Assembly (NCBI RefSeq): GCF_000816845.1
Contig: NZ_CP006877.1
Location: forward strand, 3,105,501 to 3,169,500
DNA: 64,000 nucleotides
Source: Rhizobium gallicum bv. gallicum R602sp
GTDB lineage: Bacteria > Pseudomonadota > Alphaproteobacteria > Rhizobiales > Rhizobiaceae
Reading direction: 5' to 3'
In this document: positions 57,502 through 64,000 of the stretch, piece by piece
Numbering within the stretch: the stretch's first letter is position 1
Layout: each line of letters begins with the position of its first letter
The notes under the pieces: generated by a model
Database searches by the model: none
The model's input: only the letters and a program-made list of their open reading frames with translations
What the model was told of the DNA's origin: nothing
Made by a program: the position numbers and the translations under genes

Positions 57502-58308
57502 ATGATTGCCCGCGACAACCTGATCAACGTTCATTTGCCGGAAGACGGGTTCGGAGATTATCCGCATACCGCTGTCGCTCAGGGCGGAGCAGAGCCCGCC
57601 GGGCGGACCTACGCTTTTCATACGCACCACCGGGCGCAGCTTTTCCAGATCGTGCGGGGTTCGCTGAGGCTGGAGACGGAGCGGGGTTACTTCATCATCC
57701 CGCCCGAACGCGCCGTGTTCGTGCCGTCCGGGGTCCTCCACGAGGTGACCTACCTGCAGGAGACGGAGCGCAGCTATCTCTTTTTCCGCCCCGACGCGGT
57801 GGCGAGCCTGTCACCGGAAGTCTCCGTGATCGGTACGACGCGGCTCCTGCGCGAGCTAATCCTGGCGTTTCTGGAAATACCTCGCGCGGATGCGGGCAGC
57901 CTCCGCGCCGAACGACTTGTGGCAGTCATTCTCGACCAGCTCCAGACGAGTCCGGTCGCACCGTTGTCTCTCCCGTTGCCGGCATCCGAACGCCTCCGGG
58001 ACATCGCCGCAGACATGCGGAATGAGCCGGGCGCAGATTGGCCCCTCGATGAGCTTGCGTCACGTGCGGCCATGTCCCCACGTAGCTTCCAGCGTCACTT
58101 CAAATCTGAGACAGGGATGAGTTTCCGCGCCTGGCGACAGCAGGCGAAACTGCTGAAATCGGTGGAGTGGCTCGCCGGTGGCCGAAGCGTCGGCGACATC
58201 GCTTTTGCACTCGGCTACTCAGGCCCCAGCGCCTTCATCGCGGTTTTTCGGGCGGCCTTCGGTGCCTCTCCCGGAAAATACTTCCAAGACACGCCTCTGG
58301 AGCTGTGA
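57502..58308 (+). CDS. AraC-family transcriptional regulator
   Basis: A 268-residue regulator. The N-terminal cupin holds HTHHRAQLFQIVRGSLRLET and FVPSGVLHEV; the C-terminal 100 residues contain two helix-turn-helix motifs (LDELASRAAMSPRSFQRHFK and DIAFALGYSGPSAFIAVFRA). This is the layout of sugar- or aromatic-sensing AraC/XylS regulators. It is divergent from DUF1127 and methyltransferase genes and may control them. The IS1182 element begins 134 bases after its stop. Confidence 0.88.
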   Translation: MIARDNLINVHLPEDGFGDYPHTAVAQGGAEPAGRTYAFHTHHRAQLFQIVRGSLRLETERGYFIIPPERAVFVPSGVLHEVTYLQETERSYLFFRPDAVASLSPEVSVIGTTRLLRELILAFLEIPRADAGSLRAERLVAVILDQLQTSPVAPLSLPLPASERLRDIAADMRNEPGADWPLDELASRAAMSPRSFQRHFKSETGMSFRAWRQQAKLLKSVEWLAGGRSVGDIAFALGYSGPSAFIAVFRAAFGASPGKYFQDTPLEL

Positions 58309-58442
58309 TTCACCGGATGCCCGGCGCGGCTTACCGCGTAAGTCTGCCTTCTTGGCCTCGCTCTCCAGAACCTGCCAGTCTCCTTCCGGCCCCATTTTTG
58401 GTCATCGCCAACCCCTTCGACATGACCGCTTTTGGCGGATAT

Positions 58443-60012
58443 CGTTGAAAAACTCGATGGATTAGCCGTTCATCCGGCTGTTTCGATCCTTTTACGCAGA
58501 GAGCTATTGGTTATCTGCCCTGCGCTTCTGCGCAGGGCATCGATTTATGCCACTCCTATACGGCGATGATGCCGTGCGGCGACCTTTGTGGTCTGAGTTT
58601 CGCCAGTCTCCTGAGGTTTTGGGCGGTTGCGGCAAGCAGGAATTCGTCTCGCGCGCCGCACGGACCCCGCAGCCTCAAACGCGCCATCCGGAGAATGCGT
58701 TTGAGGTGAGCAAAGAGCATTTCGACTTTCTTACGACGATGCCGAGACTGCTCATATTCAGGCGTGGCAGCAATCGCTCGGGCGACATCGCGGGCGTCCT
58801 CGTTGAGATCACGCGGCACCTTGCGAGCAACCGCATTCGGGCAGCAGCGCTGTTTGATTTCACAGCCGTCGCAGTCCTTCTTGCTGGCTCGATAGAGCCG
58901 CCTTCCGTCGCTCGTGATCCCTGATCTGGGCGTTGCATAGGTTCTGTGGAACTGCTTCAGCTCCTTACCTGCCGGGCAAATGTAGCGATCATTCTCAGCC
59001 TCCCAAGTGAAGTCCGAACGCGAGAAGGTCCCATCGGTCCGGTTCGATTTGTCGAAGACAGGAATGTGCGGCGCGATGTCCTTTTCTTTGACTAGCCAGG
59101 CAAGATTGTCAGCAGAACCGTAAGCGCTGTCGGCGGCGAGATAGTCTGGCTTTAGGCCGAAGCGGTTCTCGGTCCTATCGATCATTGTGCGTGATGCACC
59201 GACCTCTGCCTGGCGGATGGCACGTGTGGCCTCGACATCGACAATGACGCCGTGATCGGTATCGATCAGATAGTTGGTGGCGTAGGCGAAGAACGCATGC
59301 CCTTTGTGGGCACCGGTCCATTGGGCTGCCGGATCGGATGGGGAGATAAACTTCGGCGTTACGGGAGAAGCAGCACCGAAAGCGGCGTCATCGAGAACTG
59401 CCAGATATTCCTGTACCGAGCGGCCGGCGTCGTCTTTGATCTCCCATTCCGCGCCGGGTACCGAACGCTGCTTGTTGGCGTCCGCCGCGATCAGGCTGGC
59501 ATCAACGGCAAAGCCTTCCGCACCCACCAGTCCCTGGGCAAGGCACCGTTCCACCACAGTCTCAAACATGTGTCGGAGGATATCACTTTGCCGGAACCGG
59601 CCGTGACGGTTCTTCGAAAAGCTGGAATGATCCGGTACCTTTCCGTCCAGGCCAAGGCGGCAAAACCACCGATATGCGAGATTGAGATGGACCTCCTCGC
59701 AAAGTCGCCGTTCCGACCGGATACCCATGCTGTAGCCGATGATCAGCATTCGCATCATCAGCTCAGGATCAACTGAGGGCCGACCAGTGTTGCTATAGAA
59801 CGGCTTCAACTGTGCTCGAACGCTATCGAGATCGAGGTGACGATCGATCCCGCGCAGCAGATGGTCCGCAGGGACATGATCATCGAGGCAGAAGTCGTAA
59901 AAGAGCTGCGCCGGAACCGCCTGACATCCCATCATTCGCCTGATCCCCCTGCAAATCACTCAGAGGATTGAATCACGCGTCCCAAGCATCGGCAATGCCG
60001 AGTTTTTCAACA
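58443..60012. mobile_element. IS1182-type insertion sequence, complete
   Basis: The ends are inverted copies: CGTTGAAAAACTCG at 58443-58456 and its complement (one mismatch at the outermost base) at 59999-60012. ATAT directly outside both ends (58439-58442, 60013-60016) is the target duplication. Size 1570 bases, one transposase gene on the minus strand. Intact ends and duplication point to a fairly recent insertion. Confidence 0.85.
58556..59935 (-). CDS. IS1182-family transposase
   Basis: About 459 residues from MMGCQAVPAQLFYDF (an upstream start at 59959 is possible). The N-terminal DUF772-type block (GRPSVDPELMMRMLIIGYSM, SERRLCEEVHLNLAYRWFC) is followed by the DDE core: VDASLIAADANK, LAADSAYGSADNLAWL, and the late E in RRKKVEMLFAHLKRIL. 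All acidic residues are present and the frame is whole, so it should be active. Confidence 0.9.
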   Translation of the reverse strand: MMGCQAVPAQLFYDFCLDDHVPADHLLRGIDRHLDLDSVRAQLKPFYSNTGRPSVDPELMMRMLIIGYSMGIRSERRLCEEVHLNLAYRWFCRLGLDGKVPDHSSFSKNRHGRFRQSDILRHMFETVVERCLAQGLVGAEGFAVDASLIAADANKQRSVPGAEWEIKDDAGRSVQEYLAVLDDAAFGAASPVTPKFISPSDPAAQWTGAHKGHAFFAYATNYLIDTDHGVIVDVEATRAIRQAEVGASRTMIDRTENRFGLKPDYLAADSAYGSADNLAWLVKEKDIAPHIPVFDKSNRTDGTFSRSDFTWEAENDRYICPAGKELKQFHRTYATPRSGITSDGRRLYRASKKDCDGCEIKQRCCPNAVARKVPRDLNEDARDVARAIAATPEYEQSRHRRKKVEMLFAHLKRILRMARLRLRGPCGARDEFLLAATAQNLRRLAKLRPQRSPHGIIAV

Positions 60013-60149
60013 ATATCGGCGCGAAGCGGAAGCGGCTCCTTGGCAGCTTCCGGCCCAATGGAGTCATTTGAAGCGTGGCAGGAGTTGTTTCGCGGTCACG
60101 TTGACGCGCGTCCGGGCGGAACTGAACCGGTCCTCTCTAAGCACCGTCG

Positions 60150-60458
60150 TCATCTCGGCTGGAGATTGCGCGCAATCTGCACCAGTGCGGCGTCGCTGGC
60201 ATCTGCGCTGTCTGTTTTTCTTCCGGCATCCAGCCATGATTGGGTCATGACGCTCAGAATTTGCTCTCTGGATTGAACCACACCCGCGGCATCGAAGTCC
60301 CTGCGAATTATGGCCAACACGTCGTTGCGTTTGACGTCGAGCGTGCCCCTCGCGAGGTCATTCGAGTAGGCCGTGGCACTTTCGCCGAATAATCCCAATT
60401 TTTGCGCCGCCCACATCCCAACCAGCTTATTGCGCCGCACCATTCGCCACGTATCCAT
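60150..60458 (-). CDS. DUF1476 / F1-ATPase zeta-subunit-like protein, N-terminus missing
   Basis: A 102-residue protein. It opens with MDTWRMVRRNKLVGMWAAQKLG, which aligns with the ARRNKLLGLWAAEKLG block that normally lies about 22 residues into alphaproteobacterial zeta subunits. The helical rest (VLAIIRRDFDAAGVVQS, QILSVMTQSWLDAG) also matches. The missing N-terminal stretch is where the inhibitory part of the Paracoccus protein lies. GGAGAA precedes the ATG, so it may be expressed. The C-terminus has an extra tail. Probably a plasmid paralogue with a changed or lost role. Confidence 0.7.
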   Translation of the reverse strand: MDTWRMVRRNKLVGMWAAQKLGLFGESATAYSNDLARGTLDVKRNDVLAIIRRDFDAAGVVQSREQILSVMTQSWLDAGRKTDSADASDAALVQIARNLQPR

Positions 60459-60617
60459 TGAGATTCTCCATTGCTCGCCTTCTGGAATTATATCAGAAAC
60501 CCACTATGGATCATCGTAAATGCAACAGCCGCGGTGCTGTCACACTGCGGCCCTGGTCCACTAGCACCCAAGTGGCCTTTGGCGGTCTCGCTTTCCTTTT
60601 TCGTCCATCGGGACGCG

Positions 60618-61478
60618 TTAGGATGAGTCGCGAACAAGCTTGCCTATGTAGGTCTGGAGCGAGATCGATCCTCGAATTGGATCCTCGGGATATTCGGGAC
60701 CATCGGCGGTGAGAGCCGTCATCCTTGCATATGAGTGAGCTGCCGCGTCGGAGAAGCCCAAACTGCGGTATGCGTCTTCCCAGTTTTCGCGCGGGATCAC
60801 GTCGACGCGAACAGCCCGGCCGAGGGCGGCGGCGAAGGCTGCGGCGACATCGTTGGGGGAGTACCGTTTCGGCCCCTCGACGGGGTGTATGCCGATCTTT
60901 TCGATCGGCTCCTGCAGGAGCCGCGCCGCCACCCTTCCCAGATCCTCCGGCGCGACCATCGGGAGCGTGAGGTCGGCAGGGAGCATGGTCGATAGCACGC
61001 CGTCCTTCGTGACGGGCCCCACCATCGTATCCCAGTTACTGTAGTAGTAGGCTGCGCGGACGACACTGGCAGGAATCGGCTGGTTCCTCAGGCCCACTTC
61101 CAGTTCGTAAAGGATGTTGAGATCGCCGCATTCCTCGCCCGGCTGCGCGCCCATGGTTGATTCCGCCACCACCTTGTCCAGCCCGGATCCTTCGATCGCC
61201 TCGAGCAGGCAGCGCACGGTCTCGCGTTCCTCCCGATCCGTATCGCTCGAGATGTCAGCGTTCGGGTTCAGTAGGAAGGCCCGCTTCCCACTACGGAATA
61301 CCTCACGCAGCGACGTCACGTCGTGGACGTCTGCGACGGCGACCTCCGCGCCCCGCTGTCGCCATGCACCGGCCTTCTCAGAGTTTCGCGTGACGACCGT
61401 GACGGCTTCGCCTTCGTCGAGCAACGTCTGCGCGACGGCGGAGCCGACGTGGCCCGTCCCGCCAACAACGATGTACAT
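60618..61478 (-). CDS. NmrA-like / NAD(P)-binding Rossmann oxidoreductase
   Basis: A 286-residue protein from the ATG at 61478 (GGAGA upstream). The nucleotide site is VVGGTGHVGSAVAQ near the N-terminus, followed by VTRNSEKAGAWRQRGAEV. The YxxxK of short-chain dehydrogenases is not clear, as in the NmrA / NAD(P)H-sensing group. It resembles quinone- or redox-sensing reductases common on plasmids. It stands alone. Confidence 0.83.
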   Translation of the reverse strand: MYIVVGGTGHVGSAVAQTLLDEGEAVTVVTRNSEKAGAWRQRGAEVAVADVHDVTSLREVFRSGKRAFLLNPNADISSDTDREERETVRCLLEAIEGSGLDKVVAESTMGAQPGEECGDLNILYELEVGLRNQPIPASVVRAAYYYSNWDTMVGPVTKDGVLSTMLPADLTLPMVAPEDLGRVAARLLQEPIEKIGIHPVEGPKRYSPNDVAAAFAAALGRAVRVDVIPRENWEDAYRSLGFSDAAAHSYARMTALTADGPEYPEDPIRGSISLQTYIGKLVRDSS

Positions 61479-61699
61479 TTGCCATGTCTCCAGCAGTGAT
61501 GTGGCGCATAACCCCTCGCCCCTTTCAAAGGTTCCCTTTTCGTTGCGGACGCAGTTCACCGACGCGGAGCGCTTCTTCGCCTGGATCAGACGAACCGCCG
61601 GCTCAGGAAAGACCCGGAAGCGACCATCAACTCCGCCAAGGCCTTCCTTTACGCCGCATCCATCATGGACCCTCCTCAGACGCACTTGCCCGCGCTTCA

Positions 61700-61860
61700 T
61701 GAATTGTCGGACAGACCCTAAGGATCGCTACAAGATCAAATTGCGAGGCAGTGGCTATCGGCTCGTGTATGAGGTGCGAGGCGCAGATATTGTCGTGCTT
61801 GTGATCGCGACTGGCAAGCGCGAGCACTATGACGTTTACAAAACCGTCGATCGCAGATGA
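61700..61860 (+). pseudogene. RelE-type toxin remnant (C-terminal half)
   Basis: The last 50 residues of the frame read DRYKIKLRGSGYRLVYEVRG then VVLVIATGKREHYDVYK. This is the C-terminal half of plasmid RelE toxins, including the Arg/Lys/Tyr RNase residues. The N-terminal half is absent, and the sequence before DPKDRY is unrelated or frameshifted. No relB-like antitoxin is next to it. Confidence 0.7.
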
Positions 61861-61931
61861 ACTTCCGCCGTTAGACCGGGTGGCCCGACAGGTCAGTATC
61901 TTTTGATCGCGTCAGCGTGGACAGACGGAAT

Positions 61932-62036
61932 TTAGTGGCGTTGCATATAGATCAGGCCGCCCAGGATAACGATCCCGACCAGTGGCAGGGCAATGTAGAT
62001 GATGTTGAACAGGTTACTTTGGTCGACCACTATCAT
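61932..62036 (-). CDS. Small membrane protein (34 aa), coupled to the preceding gene
   Basis: Reads MIVVDQSNLFNIIYIALPLV then a second half of the span and YMQRH. One membrane span at about 11-29. AAAGGAG stands directly before the ATG, and the ATG overlaps the stop of the 141-residue gene (ATGA), a sign of translational coupling. It is the third gene after virB10 and virB11 on this strand. Function unknown. Confidence 0.6.
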   Translation of the reverse strand: MIVVDQSNLFNIIYIALPLVGIVILGGLIYMQRH

Positions 62037-62458
62037 CTCCTTTGAGCTTCAAAATGCAGCCTTCGCCACAGATATGGGCCAGAATCGCGGCAAATCAGAT
62101 AGCCAAGGAAACCGAAGCCGGTCGCGATGGACACAACGTCGCGATGTGCCAAGAGTGCCACAACCGGCGAAAGAGCCCTGCGGACAAGATATCGGGAAGC
62201 CGGCGTCGGAATTTTTGCGCTCCGTGTCGATGATCTCGACAAACTCAGCTGCTGCTTCGCGATCCGAGCGCCCTCGGTTTGCGCCAGACGCTTCGAGATG
62301 TTGTCAGGATCGCGCACATCGTCGCGATAGCCGCCGACATCCTCGACCCTGCCTTCAAACACCACCCTGGGATTCTGTTTCCTAATCGCAATTTGTTTCA
62401 AGACCCGCGGTGCTCCATGACGGAACGGCCAGAGCCTCTCTCCGACCACCTCAACCAT
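62033..62458 (-). CDS. Hypothetical protein downstream of virB11 (141 aa)
   Basis: Starts 8 bases after the virB11 stop (ATG at 62458, GTG at 62461 also possible), with AGGAGG in the end of virB11. The N-terminal half is charged (APRVLKQIAIRKQNPRVVFE), the C-terminal half has hydrophobic stretches (ALSPVVALLAHRDVVSIATG). No family recognised. Its operon position and coupling to the next small gene support it being real. Confidence 0.5.
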   Translation of the reverse strand: MVEVVGERLWPFRHGAPRVLKQIAIRKQNPRVVFEGRVEDVGGYRDDVRDPDNISKRLAQTEGARIAKQQLSLSRSSTRSAKIPTPASRYLVRRALSPVVALLAHRDVVSIATGFGFLGYLICRDSGPYLWRRLHFEAQRR

Positions 62459-62465
62459 CACGAGG

Positions 62466-63548
62466 TTACGTCCTCCTCTGCCTCTCAGTTCTGCGGCCCC
62501 CACAAGCTGACCATTTCTGGCCGGCTTTCACAACGGCGACACCGATCCCGGGTGCTTGCGCGTCCCGGTAATAGACCTCGCTCACCCGAAACCGTCCATC
62601 GATGCGTTTGCACTGGACGATGACGTCGATGGCAATCATCAACAGCGCACGGATATCATGCCTGTCGAGATCCCTGCCGCCTTCCGATTCCTTGACCAGC
62701 AATGTCAGCTGTTCGAAGGCGAGCTGCGCGGAGCCGGCATGCACTGTCGTGATCGAACCTGGGTGCCCCGAATTGACATTGCGGATGTAATAGAATGCCG
62801 TTCCGTCCCGCAGTTCCTGCAGCAGAATTCGATCGGGCCGCATGCGCAGGCTAGATTCCAGCAGGTCCCTGGCGCCGATCTTCGCCAGGCCCTGACCTCC
62901 TTTGGAATAAAAGAGACGAACGTGGTTCGATTGCGGGATGACCAGCTCGGGCGTGTCCTCGATCGAAATGATCCGCTCGCTTGACGGAATATGACGGATC
63001 AGCGCTTTCGACAAGGTCGTTTTGCCAGAGCCCGTTGCGCCGGAAATGATGATGTTTTTTCTCGCCTGGACGGCTTCGCGCAGAAACGCATTGTAGGCCC
63101 TGTTCCTGTAGTACCCCAAAAGCTTGCCGTCCGATGCGTTGCCGTCTGTTTCGGTTTTCAAGCCATCATCGAACAGGCCGCCGTCATCGAGATCGTCGAG
63201 GCTTAGCGAAACGGACGACGGCTTCCGGATCGTAACGCTGACCGTTCCCTTCGTCGTTGCCGGTGGGATCACGATCTGGATCCGCTCATCGTCCGGCAGA
63301 GTGGCCGACAGGATCGGCCGTGTTTCATCGATCGCTTGACTGGAATAGCTTGCGACAGCGCGGGCAAGACGCATCAGCTTGTCGAACGATAGATCCGGCA
63401 GATCGTGGGTCTGCCATCCGGCCCTCCCCTCGGTCACCACCTGACCCGGCCAGTTGACGATGATCTCGTAAAGCGACATGTCGCGCAGAAAGGCGGAGAT
63501 TGGCGCAAGAAGTTCGCGCACGACACCGCAATCTTCTCCTTCGGTCAT
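62466..63548 (-). CDS. virB11: Type IV secretion ATPase VirB11
   Basis: A 360-residue secretion ATPase. Walker A GATGSGKTT is at 170-178, the Asp box in RIISIEDTPEL, Walker B near RMRPDRILLQELRDG, and the His box in GHPGSITTVHAGSA. The N-terminal domain (LRDMSLYEIIVNWPG) is also present. It drives pilus assembly and substrate transfer at the inner membrane. The last 15 residues (GGRRTERQRRT region) are unusual and may be divergent. It follows virB10 by 8 bases. Confidence 0.92.
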   Translation of the reverse strand: MTEGEDCGVVRELLAPISAFLRDMSLYEIIVNWPGQVVTEGRAGWQTHDLPDLSFDKLMRLARAVASYSSQAIDETRPILSATLPDDERIQIVIPPATTKGTVSVTIRKPSSVSLSLDDLDDGGLFDDGLKTETDGNASDGKLLGYYRNRAYNAFLREAVQARKNIIISGATGSGKTTLSKALIRHIPSSERIISIEDTPELVIPQSNHVRLFYSKGGQGLAKIGARDLLESSLRMRPDRILLQELRDGTAFYYIRNVNSGHPGSITTVHAGSAQLAFEQLTLLVKESEGGRDLDRHDIRALLMIAIDVIVQCKRIDGRFRVSEVYYRDAQAPGIGVAVVKAGQKWSACGGRRTERQRRT

Positions 63549-63556
63549 CGGCGTAC

Positions 63557-64000
63557 CTATTTGGTGACCAGAGTGGAAGGCGGGCTGAAATCCCCGAGAA
63601 CGGCGCGGTCATAGGTCCTGTTGCGAGGCTCCGTCACGCGAAGCCGGTAAACGCCAGAGAAATCAAGATCCCGCGCTACGAAGATTGAGACGAGGTCGCC
63701 CTGGTGTTTCAGAAGCGTCGGCGGGATATTGATCGACTGTTCCACCGCGATCGCCGCGGCTTGCTGGCCGGCGCTCGTGGTATCCTGCGCCTCGACATCG
63801 CCTTCCTGCAGCCGGCTGCTCGCGTAGGAGGTCGCATCGCCGACGATCGACAACAGGATCGCGCTACCGAAACGCTCCCACCAGTGGGTGTCGACATAGC
63901 CGTCCATGCCGGCACGTCCAAGAGTATCGGTCGCAGGCGACGCGAGCGTGATGATCACGCCCTTCGGCGTCTTGGCACGGTTCCACAGAACAAACAGGCG
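63557..64000 (-). CDS. virB10: Type IV secretion channel protein VirB10 (partial, 5' end outside window)
   Basis: 147 residues of the C-terminal part are readable; the frame is open through the right edge (RLFVLWNRAKTPKGVIITLA). It has the VirB10/TrbI features DTLGRAGMDGYVDTHWWERF, SAILLSIVGDA and NIPPTLLKHQGDLVSIFVARD LD-type outer-ring domain. VirB10 spans both membranes in the secretion channel. Gene order virB10-virB11 on the minus strand implies that virB1-virB9 lie to the right of the window. Confidence 0.9.
   Translation of the reverse strand, partial: RLFVLWNRAKTPKGVIITLASPATDTLGRAGMDGYVDTHWWERFGSAILLSIVGDATSYASSRLQEGDVEAQDTTSAGQQAAAIAVEQSINIPPTLLKHQGDLVSIFVARDLDFSGVYRLRVTEPRNRTYDRAVLGDFSPPSTLVTK

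Noticed and set aside
1..64000. CRISPR arrays, tRNA or rRNA genes
   Set aside because: No regularly spaced repeats or recognisable RNA genes were seen on reading.

Overview
The window looks like an accessory plasmid (pSym/pAt type) of a rhizobial alphaproteobacterium, most plausibly Sinorhizobium/Ensifer or a close relative. This rests on a Ti-type traA / traCDG transfer region, a TraI-like acyl-homoserine-lactone synthase, the start of a VirB-type secretion operon, rhizobial-type ABC and adenylate-cyclase genes, many insertion sequences and remnants, and candidate general-stress promoters of the GGAAC-N18-TT type. No rRNA, tRNA or CRISPR array was seen.

Layout. 1-2185: partial LysR regulator, a nucleotidyltransferase-HEPN fusion and a small unknown protein. 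2318-13620: a catabolic island. It has a polyamine-type ABC importer (binding protein, two permeases, ATPase), a TauD-like dioxygenase, a diverged RraA-like protein, a nitrilase-superfamily amidase, two MmgE/PrpD proteins and an ornithine-cyclodeaminase-like protein. AT-rich inverted repeats built on ATTGATAT lie in front of both the importer and the dioxygenase operon, suggesting one shared regulator. 13757-20253: a broken IS110 element, a class III adenylate cyclase with TolB-like and TPR parts, then (minus strand) traI, a response regulator and an amidohydrolase. 20401-23222: a HAD protein, small proteins, an Imm33-like scrap, and a second copy of a small single-pass membrane protein also found at 10535; both copies share a stress-type promoter.

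23303-30553: relaxase gene traA diverging from traC-traD-traG, with a candidate oriT between them. 30554-47710: a carbon-metabolism module with acetate kinase, class II fructose-bisphosphate aldolase, a CBS/BON protein, phosphoketolase, a histidine phosphatase, a GH94-type glycan phosphorylase-like protein, a glycoamylase-domain protein and a MarC protein. Together these could cut beta-glucan, release sugar phosphate and pass it through the phosphoketolase-acetate kinase route. The module is bounded by decayed copies of its own ends (glycoamylase/marC at the left, ackA at the right), the scar of a tandem duplication. A SbmA/BacA-like transporter with a destroyed ATPase site sits inside it.

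47793-64000: a cytochrome c, a secreted small protein, a large LuxR-family ATPase regulator, a Phd/VapC toxin-antitoxin pair with a perfect operator palindrome, dodecin, an IS66 scrap cut by an IS91-type element, a methyltransferase, a DUF1127 protein, an AraC regulator, an intact IS1182-type element with ATAT target duplication, a shortened ATPase zeta-subunit paralogue, an NmrA-like reductase, a RelE remnant, and at the right edge virB10 (partial)-virB11 followed by two small unknown coupled genes.
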